Shown piece after piece: positions 53,085 to 60,845 of a stretch of DNA of 64,000 bases; position 1 is the stretch's first letter; each line of letters opens with the position of its first letter. A program made the translations under genes and the position numbers. The notes beneath the pieces were generated by a model that had not been told where the DNA came from, did not search any database, and saw only the letters and a program-made list of their open reading frames with translations. Source of the DNA: Streptomyces qaidamensis (GTDB lineage Bacteria > Actinomycetota > Actinomycetes > Streptomycetales > Streptomycetaceae); contig NZ_CP015098.1 in assembly GCF_001611795.1 (NCBI RefSeq), forward strand, positions 1,302,001 to 1,366,000, given 5' to 3'.

Positions 53085-54887
53085 TCATCTTGTCGGTTCC
53101 AGTTGGGCGTCCCGGTGTACGAGCGCCGCGTACCGGCCGCCCTCCTCCAGAAGCTCCTCGTGCGTACCGCGTTCGACCGCGCGCCCCGCGTCGAGGACGA
53201 CGATCTGGTCGGCGCCGCGCACGGTGGACAGCCGGTGGGCGATGGTGAGGGTGGTGCGGTTCGCCGACAGGGCGTCGATGGCGTCCTGGACGGCGGCTTC
53301 GGTCCGGGTGTCCAGCGCGCTGGTGGCCTCGTCGAGGATGAGGACCGGCGGGTCGCGCAGGATGGTGCGGGCGATGGCCAGGCGCTGCTTCTCGCCGCCG
53401 GAGAAGCGGTGGCCGCGCTCGCCGACGACGGTGTCGTAGCCATCGGGCAGGGCGGCGATGTGGTCGTGGATCTGCGCCGCCTCGGCCGCTTGGCGGAGTT
53501 CCTCGTCGGTGGCGTCGGGCTTGGCGAAGCGCAGGTTGTCGGCGACGGATGCGTGGAAGAGGTACGTCTCCTGCGAGACGACGCCGACCGCGCGGGCCAG
53601 GCTGTCGAAGTCGAGGTCGCGGACGTCGACCCCGTCGAGGGTGACGCGGCCGCCGGTGACGTCGTAGAGCCGGGGCACCAGATAGCCGAGCGTGGACTTG
53701 CCTGCGCCGGTGGGGCCGACGATCGCGAGGCTGCCGCCGGCCGGGACGGTGAGGTCGATGCCGTCGAGCACCGGCCCGTCCTTGCCGTCGTAGCCGAAGG
53801 AGACGTCGTCGAAGCGGATTTCGCCCTTGATCCGGTCGAGGCGGACCGGGTCGGGGCGTTCGGTGATGTCGACCGGCAGGTCGAGGTACTCGAAGATGCG
53901 CTGGAAGAGGGCGAGGGAGCTCTGGATCTGCACACCGGTCGACAGCAGGCTCACAGCCGGGCGGAACAGGCCCTGCTGGAGCGAGACGAAGGCGACGATC
54001 GTGCCGATGGAGACCTCGGGGCCGCCGAGCTGGCGGGCCATGCCGGCGGTCCAGTAGATGACGGCGGGCAGGGCGGCCATGACGATCGTGATGACGGCCA
54101 TGCGCCAGCGCCCGGCCATGTTCGACCGGACCTCCAGGCCGACGAGCTCCTCGGACTCGTCGGAGAAGGACTTGGTCAGCGAGTCGGAGCGGCCCATGGT
54201 GCGGCCGAGCAGGATGCCGCTGACGGAGAGCGACTCGGTGACCGTGGCGGCCATCGCGGCCATCTGCTTCTGGCGCTGGGTGGTGATCTTCCGGCGTTCG
54301 TTGCCGACGCGGCGGCTGATCCACACGAACACCGGCAGCAACAGCAGGGAGACGACCGTCAGGCGCCAGTCGAGGGCCAGCATCGCGACGATCGTGGCGA
54401 CCACGCTGGTGACGTTGGAGACCAGGGAGGTCGCGGTGGAGGTGACGGTGGCCTGCATGCCGCCGATGTCGTTGGCGATGCGGGACTGCACCTCGCCCGT
54501 GCGCGTGCGGGTGAAGAAGGCGAGGGACATGCGCTGGAGCCGGCCGTAGACGGCGGTGCGCAGGTCGTGCATGACGCGCTGGCCGACCGTCGTGGAGATC
54601 AGGGTCTGGAGAACCCCGAAGACGCTGGTGAGGACGGCGCTGAGGATCATGCCGAGGGCGAGCAGGCTGAGCAGGCCCGTGCGCCCCTGGGGGATCGCGA
54701 CGTCGAGGATCTCCTTCAGCAGGAAGGGCGTGGCGACCGAGACCAGCGACGCGGCGGCGACCAGCAGCCCGACGATCGCGAGCCGGCCCCGGTAGGGGCG
54801 GAAGAGGCCGAGGATGCGGCGGACCTGCCGAGGCTGCTCCTTGGAGTCGGCCGGCGGGGTCCAGGGGGCTTCACGGTCGGGATGCAT
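53085..54887 (-). CDS. ABC exporter (fused membrane and ATPase domains), MarR-regulated
   Basis: ATG 54887 with AGGAG four bases before gives 600 residues. Six membrane helices fill 20-320, then the ATPase: Walker A GPTGAGKST, signature FSGGEKQRLA, Walker B LILDEATSALD, H-loop IAHRL. All motifs are intact, so it can work as a homodimer. The family exports drugs and lipids. A divergent MarR regulator 86 bases away, with an inverted repeat over the shared promoter, strongly suggests drug-inducible control. Confidence 0.92.
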   Translation of the reverse strand: MHPDREAPWTPPADSKEQPRQVRRILGLFRPYRGRLAIVGLLVAAASLVSVATPFLLKEILDVAIPQGRTGLLSLLALGMILSAVLTSVFGVLQTLISTTVGQRVMHDLRTAVYGRLQRMSLAFFTRTRTGEVQSRIANDIGGMQATVTSTATSLVSNVTSVVATIVAMLALDWRLTVVSLLLLPVFVWISRRVGNERRKITTQRQKQMAAMAATVTESLSVSGILLGRTMGRSDSLTKSFSDESEELVGLEVRSNMAGRWRMAVITIVMAALPAVIYWTAGMARQLGGPEVSIGTIVAFVSLQQGLFRPAVSLLSTGVQIQSSLALFQRIFEYLDLPVDITERPDPVRLDRIKGEIRFDDVSFGYDGKDGPVLDGIDLTVPAGGSLAIVGPTGAGKSTLGYLVPRLYDVTGGRVTLDGVDVRDLDFDSLARAVGVVSQETYLFHASVADNLRFAKPDATDEELRQAAEAAQIHDHIAALPDGYDTVVGERGHRFSGGEKQRLAIARTILRDPPVLILDEATSALDTRTEAAVQDAIDALSANRTTLTIAHRLSTVRGADQIVVLDAGRAVERGTHEELLEEGGRYAALVHRDAQLEPTR

Positions 54888-54924
54888 GGGCTCCTACGAG
54901 GGATGCGGCGGATCGGATCACAGC

Positions 54925-54949
54925 TCATTGTTACCTATACTCACAATGA
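54925..54949. promoter_or_regulatory. Candidate MarR operator over the divergent promoter
   Basis: TCATTGT (54925-54931) and ACAATGA (54943-54949) form a perfect seven-base inverted repeat with an 11-base centre. The centre holds TATACT (54936-54941), a good -10 for the regulator gene. A bound MarR dimer would block both promoters, the usual autoregulatory layout. Confidence 0.7.
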
Positions 54950-54973
54950 ACTGCATCCTGATAATGTTCCCGC

Positions 54974-55423
54974 ATGACCACGCCCGACTCCGACGGCCTT
55001 CTCGCCGAGCAGTTGCTGCGGCTCACCCGTCGGGTGCACCGCATCCAGAAGCGCCATCTGGAGCAGCGTGAGCTGGGCATCACACCCGCCCAGTCCCGGC
55101 TGCTGCGCACGCTGGCGCACTGGGAATCGCCGCCGCGCATGGCCGACCTCGCCGAGCGCCTGGAGGTGGTGCCGCGGGCCGTGACGACGCTGGTCGACGG
55201 CCTGGAGGCGAGCGGCAAAGTGCGCCGGGTCCCGGACCCGACGAACCGGCGGGTGATCCGCATCGAGCTCACGGACGACGGCCGGGGCGCGCTGCGCGAG
55301 CTGCGGGCGGCGCGCAGGTCGGCCGCGGAGGAGATCCTCGCGCCGCTGACGGGGGGTCAGCGGGAGTCGCTCGGGGGGTTGCTGGACACGCTGATCGACG
55401 GCCCGCCGACGGGGACCTGCTGA
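54974..55423 (+). CDS. MarR family transcriptional regulator
   Basis: The protein has 149 residues. The winged helix-turn-helix reads ITPAQSRLLRTLAHW, MADLAERLEVVPRAVTTLVDGLE (recognition helix VVPRAVTTLVDGL) and the wing VPDPTNRRVIRIEL, as in MarR/OhrR regulators. It is probably a repressor of the divergent ABC exporter that leaves DNA on binding a phenolic or drug ligand. Its end is inside a duplicated 30-base unit. Confidence 0.9.
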   Translation: MTTPDSDGLLAEQLLRLTRRVHRIQKRHLEQRELGITPAQSRLLRTLAHWESPPRMADLAERLEVVPRAVTTLVDGLEASGKVRRVPDPTNRRVIRIELTDDGRGALRELRAARRSAAEEILAPLTGGQRESLGGLLDTLIDGPPTGTC

Positions 55424-55480
55424 GGGGACGAGATGCCGACGGGGACCTACTGAAGGGACGAGACGCCGGCGGGACCCTGC
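55405..55480. repeat. 30-base tandem duplication at the end of the marR-type gene
   Basis: Units 55405-55434 and 55435-55464 (near-identical, three mismatches) are followed by a diverged partial third copy to about 55480. Each full unit carries an in-frame TGA, so the duplication repeats the stop codon. Confidence 0.85.
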
Positions 55481-55498
55481 CGGGGGCCGGCACACGAC

Positions 55499-55549
55499 AG
55501 CGGGCCGCGGCCTCCGTTCATCCTGTCGGAGTGGAGGCCACAGCCCGCT
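55499..55549. terminator. Bidirectional terminator between marR-type gene and symporter
   Basis: Outer arms 55499-55505/55543-55549 and inner arms 55509-55515/55533-55539, each seven bases, are separated by a 3/3 internal loop and close a 17-base loop. The flanking genes converge. Confidence 0.8.
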
Positions 55550-55558
55550 CGGTTCCGG

Positions 55559-57061
55559 TCAACCGGCCTCGGGAGCGGGTTCCTTGAGCCCGTTGAGCCC
55601 CTTGGGCTCCTTGGGCTCCTTGGGCTCCTTGGGCTCCTTGGGCTCCTTGGGCTCCTTGGGCTCCTTGGGCTCCTTGGGCTCCTTGGGCTTCTGGGCCGGG
55701 ATGCCCGGGGCCGGCTCGACGGCACCGAGCCCGCCGTCGGCGTCCATGCCACCCTCGTCCGGCTCGGAGGGGTCCTCCCCGTCGAGCACCCCCTTCGCCC
55801 GGTCGGTGTCCAGGGCCCCCTCCCAGCGGGACACCGCGAACACGGCGACGCAGTTGCCGAGCAGGTTGGTGACGACGCGCATCGAGTCCATGATGCGGTC
55901 CACGCCCAGCAGCAGCGCGACGGCCCCGGCGGGGATCGCCCCCAGGGAGGAGGCGGTCGCGGACAGGGCGAGGAACGCCGAGCCCGGGATGCCCGCCATG
56001 CCCTTGCTGGTCAGCATCAGCACCAGGACGACGGTGACCTGCTGGCCGAGGCTCAGGTCCACCCCCACGGCCTGGGCGATGAACAGCGTGCCGATGGACA
56101 GGTAGAGCGAGGCGCCGTCGAGGTTGAAGGAGTAGCCGGTGGGGAGCACCAGCCCCACGGCGTCGTCGCGTGCACCGGCCCGGCGCAGCTTCTGCATCAC
56201 CCGCGGCATGACCGACTCGGTGGACGCGGTACCGAGCGCGAGCAGCATCTCCTCGCGGATGTAGCGCAGGAACTTCCACAGGCTGAGACCGGTAACGGCC
56301 TTCAGGGCGACGGCCAGCAGCGCGATGAACAGCGCCGCCGCCACGTAACAGAGCACGATGAGCTTGGCGTACGTCCTCATCACGCCCAGGCCGTAGTTGC
56401 CGACCAGGTGGGCCATCGCGCCGAACACCGCGATCGGGGCCAGCCGCATGATGAAGCCGACGACCGCGAAGATGATCTCCTGGGCCTGCTCGATCGCGGG
56501 CAGGATCTTCGGCACCTTGGTGTGGCCGAGGTGCAGCAGGGCGGCGCCCACCAGGCAGGCCAGGATGAGGACTTGGAGCAGTTCGTTCTCGGCGAAGGCG
56601 CCGATGAAACTCTGTGGAAGCGCGTTGAGGACGAACTCGGTCGCCGTGGGCAGGTGCCCCCCGCCCGTCGTCTCGTCCACCGCCGCGGCGTTCAGCGAGG
56701 AGGGGTCGACGTTCATGCCCTTGCCCGGGCCGACGACGTTGGCGGCGACAAGCCCGATGACCAGGGCGGCCGTCGAGGCGATCTCGAACCAGACGAGGGC
56801 CTTGACCCCGATCCGGCCGAACGCCTTCAGGTCACCGGCCTTGGCGATGCCGACGACGACCACGCAGAACACCAGGGGCGAGATCACGGTCTTGATGAGC
56901 CGGGTGAAACCGTCGCCGAGCGGCTGGAGAGCCGTGGCCGTGTCCGGCCACAGCTTTCCGACGACGATTCCGAGGACGAGCGCGCAGGTAACCTGCGCGA
57001 AAAGCGAGGTACGTACAGTGCGTGCGACGCGTCGCGGGAGGGACGGTACGGACGGGGGCAC
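55559..57061 (-). CDS. Dicarboxylate/amino-acid:cation symporter (DAACS) with a (KEP)9 tail
   Basis: GTG 57061 has a perfect AGGAGG five bases upstream, giving 500 residues. Eight helices and re-entrant loops are visible. Family marks are the Ser-rich loop GTASTESVMPRVM, TGYSFNLDGASLY and MLTSKGMAGIPGSAF. Such proteins (DctA/GltP type) import C4-dicarboxylates or glutamate with sodium or protons. The cytoplasmic C-terminal tail contains nine exact Lys-Glu-Pro repeats and ends in APEAG, which is not found in typical members and would form a stiff, charged rod. Confidence 0.92.
   Translation of the reverse strand: MPPSVPSLPRRVARTVRTSLFAQVTCALVLGIVVGKLWPDTATALQPLGDGFTRLIKTVISPLVFCVVVVGIAKAGDLKAFGRIGVKALVWFEIASTAALVIGLVAANVVGPGKGMNVDPSSLNAAAVDETTGGGHLPTATEFVLNALPQSFIGAFAENELLQVLILACLVGAALLHLGHTKVPKILPAIEQAQEIIFAVVGFIMRLAPIAVFGAMAHLVGNYGLGVMRTYAKLIVLCYVAAALFIALLAVALKAVTGLSLWKFLRYIREEMLLALGTASTESVMPRVMQKLRRAGARDDAVGLVLPTGYSFNLDGASLYLSIGTLFIAQAVGVDLSLGQQVTVVLVLMLTSKGMAGIPGSAFLALSATASSLGAIPAGAVALLLGVDRIMDSMRVVTNLLGNCVAVFAVSRWEGALDTDRAKGVLDGEDPSEPDEGGMDADGGLGAVEPAPGIPAQKPKEPKEPKEPKEPKEPKEPKEPKEPKEPKGLNGLKEPAPEAG
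55604..55684. repeat. Nine exact 9-base units coding for Lys-Glu-Pro
   Basis: GGGCTCCTT is repeated nine times without a mismatch in the 3' part of the symporter gene, then stops at GGGCTTCTG. Each unit adds KEP to the tail on the complementary strand. It is a slippage-prone array, so length may vary between strains. Confidence 0.95.
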
Positions 57062-57236
57062 GAAGCCTCCTAGGGGGACGGGACACACAGAACCCGAAGG
57101 GGACTTCTGTGATGCGGAAAGCGGATTCCGTTTCCGAACACCCTGGAGGCTGTCTTGATCGCGCACAAGGCCGCAACGTTTCAGCCAAGTAAAAGCTTCA
57201 TAAGTGATTCACACCACACGCACCCCACTGCTCACC

Positions 57237-58841
57237 TCAGCACCGGTTGCGGTCCTCCGTGATCACCCCCTGCACGGCGGTCAGAGTCCGGTCGTAGCAA
57301 CCGCGTGAGCCGTACAGCCGGTAGCGCTCACTCGTGGTGCCGACGGCGTGGCGCTGATCGCGCGGCACGTTCGCCGTGTATGTCGCGTCGCCCGTATAGG
57401 AGTTGTCGAGCCGCGACCACGCGGTGCGTCGTCCGCCGTGCGTGCCGACGACCGTGGCGCGGTCGCCGAGGGCCAGCACGGTGCGCAGGCGGTCGCCCGC
57501 ACCGAGGGTGGTCGTGCCGTCCATCGTGTAGCCGCGGTGGGTCCGCGTCATACGCCCGCCGACGGTCACCGACTCGTCGTCCCTCCAGGCGGCTTCGAGA
57601 GCGTCACGCGTCTCGCCGTCGGTCCAGCGGTGCGTGGACGTGCCGGCGAGCGAGCGGCTGACGGTGGTCGTCACGCGGCCGTGCGACGTGTCGACGTAGC
57701 CGCCGACGGTCAGCCGGTGCGCGCCCTCGGTGGCCACCACGTGCTCCGAACCGGGCGTGTACACCGATGCGTTGGTGAGGTCGCCCTCGTTGTGCACGGT
57801 GAGCTTCCCGCTGACCCGTGCGCGCTGCTCGTCCTGCCACACCAGGACGTTCACGGGCGTGCTCCAGCCGGTCTGCCCCTCGGGCACGCCGACGACCGAG
57901 ACCTCGACGCGGTGCGGGCGGCCGTCGTTGAGGATTCCGGCGAAGGGGGTGAGGTCGTAGGTGATCGGCTTGATGTCGAAGGCGCGCGGGCCCGGGATCA
58001 CGTACCAGAGGAACGGGTTGGACCAGCCTCCGGTCCACACGGTCGGGAACGGTGCGGCGATGCCGGCGAGCCGTCCGTCCACGCTGATCTGCACCTCCCG
58101 GTACGGACCCGCACCGGCCTTGCAGGAGTACGGAGCCGGCTCGGGCACGGTCAGGTACCAGTACTCCTCGCAGCCTCCGCCGGACCCGGTCGCGTACACC
58201 TCGGCGACGATCCGCTCGCTGTTGCGAGGGGTGGTGAGGGCCGAGTCGCCGTCGAGTGTGAGGACCCGGTCGGGGCTCTTGCCGTCGGGGCGGCCCTGGT
58301 AGAACGTCAGCGTGACCTTGACGTCGAGGACGCCCGTGTAGGTGTCGTCGACGACGTTCCCGATGAGCATCTCGACGTCCCGGCTCGTGCGGAAGGTGTC
58401 GCCGTAGCGCGTGACGTCCTTCTCCACGGACCACTCGATGCCGTCCGGCGAGGGCTGCGGCGTCGACGTGCGGAAGATCTCGACCCCGCCGACATGCAGG
58501 TAGCCGAGCCGGTCGTACTGGCGGCCCTTGACCCTGCCGTCGAGCCGCAGCACCACCTTGCTCCAGCGGTCGCCGCAGCCGTCGGGCGGGGTGTACGTGC
58601 CGCGATACGGGGTGAAGTCACGGAACTGCGCCTGGGCGAGGGTGACTTCACACGACTTTCCGGAGGGCCTTTCCACCGGCGGTGCGGCCGTGACCGGGTC
58701 GTGCCAGTCGGTGCCGAACTCGGCGGGGACGCCGCCCGCCGGGGCGGGGACGTCCGCCGCACCGGCGGGCCCGGTGCCGAGGAGGGTGCCCGCCAGGAGG
58801 GTCGCCCCGGCAAGCATGGACATGACTATCCGTCTCTTCAT
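57237..58841 (-). CDS. Secreted peptide-N-glycosidase A-like amidase
   Basis: ATG 58841 gives 534 residues, with a signal peptide (MKRRIVMSMLAGATLLAGTLL to AGAAD). The chain matches PNGase A (PF12222): a first beta-sandwich with VPAEFGTDWHDPVT and LAQAQFRDFTPYRGTYTPPDGC in part (CEVTLAQAQFRDFTPY), then RLGYLHVGGVEIFRTSTPQP, then a second sandwich with WTGGWSNPFLWYVIPG. The enzyme frees N-glycans, including core-fucosylated plant glycans, from glycopeptides. Bacterial examples are rare. Six or more cysteines could form disulfides outside the cell. It is divergent from the ABC exporter pair. Confidence 0.88.
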   Translation of the reverse strand: MKRRIVMSMLAGATLLAGTLLGTGPAGAADVPAPAGGVPAEFGTDWHDPVTAAPPVERPSGKSCEVTLAQAQFRDFTPYRGTYTPPDGCGDRWSKVVLRLDGRVKGRQYDRLGYLHVGGVEIFRTSTPQPSPDGIEWSVEKDVTRYGDTFRTSRDVEMLIGNVVDDTYTGVLDVKVTLTFYQGRPDGKSPDRVLTLDGDSALTTPRNSERIVAEVYATGSGGGCEEYWYLTVPEPAPYSCKAGAGPYREVQISVDGRLAGIAAPFPTVWTGGWSNPFLWYVIPGPRAFDIKPITYDLTPFAGILNDGRPHRVEVSVVGVPEGQTGWSTPVNVLVWQDEQRARVSGKLTVHNEGDLTNASVYTPGSEHVVATEGAHRLTVGGYVDTSHGRVTTTVSRSLAGTSTHRWTDGETRDALEAAWRDDESVTVGGRMTRTHRGYTMDGTTTLGAGDRLRTVLALGDRATVVGTHGGRRTAWSRLDNSYTGDATYTANVPRDQRHAVGTTSERYRLYGSRGCYDRTLTAVQGVITEDRNRC

Positions 58842-58925
58842 GTGCGGTGTTCTACGGCGCCCCGGCCGCCTCCGCAATGCGCACCGGCCCACCTGGACAG
58901 CCCTGTTCCCGCCTCCGTCGGCCGG

Positions 58926-58944
58926 TTCCGTTCGGTGAACGGAA
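58926..58944. promoter_or_regulatory. Perfect 8-base inverted repeat between PNGase A and ABC exporter genes
   Basis: TTCCGTTC (58926-58933) and GAACGGAA (58937-58944) flank GGT, in the 198-base divergent gap. The symmetry fits a TetR- or LacI-type operator. No regulator gene is adjacent. Confidence 0.55.
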
Positions 58945-59039
58945 AACCTGTTGCCCGCGACCACGCGGCGAGGCGAACCTGTCACGGTTTGCTGCCTTCG
59001 GCCGGACCCCACCCCCCTGACACGAGCCACTGGGACGTC

Positions 59040-60845
59040 ATGCAGATTCAAGACCTTCCGTACCCCGACCCGGGCGTGCCGGACGCGCGTTCGGGCCCCC
59101 GATTCCTGTGGTGGCTCTTCCGCAATCAGCTGGGCGGTCAGCTCAAGTCGCTGGCCTGGGGGCTGCTGCACTTCGCCTCCGTCGCCGCCCTGCCGTTCTG
59201 TGTCGGTGTCGCCGTGCAGGCCGTCGTCGACCGCTCCGGCACCGGGCTCGCCCTGGCGGGCGGGCTGCTGGCGCTGGCCTGCGTCGGCAACGCGGTCGGC
59301 GACACCTACCTGCACCGCACCGCGATCACCAACTGGATCACGGCGGCCGCCCGCGTCCAGCAACTGCTCGCCCGCAAGGCCGCCCACCTGGGCTCGGCGC
59401 TGACCCGGCGCGTCGCAGCCGGTGAGGTGGTCGCGGTTTCCACGGGTGACGTCGAGAAGATCGGCTGGTTCGTCGAGGCCCTGTCCCGCTTCACCGCGGC
59501 CCTGGTCACCATCGTGCTGGTCTGCGTCGGCCTGCTCGTCTACCAGCCGGCGCTCGGCGTGGTCGTCGCCGTGGGACTGCCCGCACTGGCGCTCGCCGTG
59601 CTGCCGCTGCTCCCCCGCGCCACCCGGCGCGCCGACACCCAGCGCGAGAAGGCCGGACGCGCCACCGAACTCGCCTCGGACACCGTCGCCGGCCTGCGCG
59701 TGCTGCGCGGCATCGGCGGCGAGGAACTGTTCCTCGACCGCTACCGCAGCGCCTCCCAGGAGGTACGCCACGCCGCCGTGCGCAGCGCCCGGATGTGGTC
59801 CCTGATCTCCGCGATCCAGGTCCTGCTGCCGGGGCTGCTGCTCGTCGCCGTCGTCTGGTACGGCGTGCGGCTGGCACGCGAGGGCCGGATCACCGTCGGC
59901 GAACTGGTCACCGTGTACAGCTCGGTCATGGTCCTCACCTATCCGCTGCGGCACTTCGAGGAGATCGCCATGGCGTACTCCTTCTCCCGGCCCTCCGCCA
60001 AGCGGGCCGCGGGAGTGCTGGCGCTCCAGCGGCCCACGGACACCGCGGGATCACGCGCGGCCGAGGTTCCGTCAGGCGATCTGTACGACCCGGACACCGG
60101 GCTGCTCGCGCCCGCCGGGCGGCTCACGGCCGTGGTGTGCGGCGACCCGGACGCGGCGGGCCTGCTGGCGGAACGGCTGGGCGGACACCCGTCCCAGGAA
60201 GGCACCTCGGTGCTGCTGGGCGGTGTGCCGCTCGACGAACTCCCGCTGGACAGCGCCCGTACGGCCGTCCTCGTCCAGGACAAGGACCCGGTGCTGCTGT
60301 CCGGCACACTGCGCGAGCTGCTCGACGTACCCGCGTCGGGCGCCGTCCGGCCGCAGGAGGCGCTGGCGGCCGCGCAGTGCGACGACGTGCTGGCGGCGCT
60401 GGTGCAGGGCTCGCTGGACGCGGGCGACCCGATGGACGCCCGGATCACCGAACGCGGCCGGTCCCTGTCCGGCGGTCAGCGCCAGCGGCTCGCGCTCGCC
60501 CGGTCGCTGATCACGGACCCGGAGGCGCTCGTCCTGGACGAGCCGACGTCGGCCGTCGACTCGCACACCGAGGCCCGGATCGCGCAGGGCGTGCGGGAGT
60601 TGCGCGACGGGCGCACGACCGTGGTCTTCACCTCCTCCCCGCTGCTCCTGGACCGCGCCGACCGGGTCGTGTTCCTGCACGACGGCGAGGCCGTCGCGGT
60701 GGGCGCCCATCGCGAGCTGGTGCGGACCGACTCCCGCTACCGGGCGGTGGTCACGCGCGAGACGGACGACGAGGCCGCGCTGAACGGCTCCGTCGCCCTG
60801 GACGACGTCCTGCAGGAACTGGAAGAGATCGAGGAGAAGGCATGA
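59040..60845 (+). CDS. ABC exporter half with degenerate nucleotide site
   Basis: ATG 59040 gives 601 residues: six helices to about 320, then an ATPase in which Walker A is lost (CGDPDAAGLL in place of GxxGxGKST, near 365) and the H-loop His is Ser (TSSPLLL, near 530), while signature LSGGQRQRLA (near 476) and Walker B LVLDEPTSA remain. Therefore this half supplies the signature for the partner's ATP site and cannot hydrolyse by itself. The next gene overlaps its stop by four bases (ATGA). Confidence 0.9.
   Translation: MQIQDLPYPDPGVPDARSGPRFLWWLFRNQLGGQLKSLAWGLLHFASVAALPFCVGVAVQAVVDRSGTGLALAGGLLALACVGNAVGDTYLHRTAITNWITAAARVQQLLARKAAHLGSALTRRVAAGEVVAVSTGDVEKIGWFVEALSRFTAALVTIVLVCVGLLVYQPALGVVVAVGLPALALAVLPLLPRATRRADTQREKAGRATELASDTVAGLRVLRGIGGEELFLDRYRSASQEVRHAAVRSARMWSLISAIQVLLPGLLLVAVVWYGVRLAREGRITVGELVTVYSSVMVLTYPLRHFEEIAMAYSFSRPSAKRAAGVLALQRPTDTAGSRAAEVPSGDLYDPDTGLLAPAGRLTAVVCGDPDAAGLLAERLGGHPSQEGTSVLLGGVPLDELPLDSARTAVLVQDKDPVLLSGTLRELLDVPASGAVRPQEALAAAQCDDVLAALVQGSLDAGDPMDARITERGRSLSGGQRQRLALARSLITDPEALVLDEPTSAVDSHTEARIAQGVRELRDGRTTVVFTSSPLLLDRADRVVFLHDGEAVAVGAHRELVRTDSRYRAVVTRETDDEAALNGSVALDDVLQELEEIEEKA

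Noticed and set aside
55604..55684. Possible CRISPR or regulatory repeat array
   Set aside because: Units of 9 bases without spacers in a coding frame encode KEP; it is a codon repeat.
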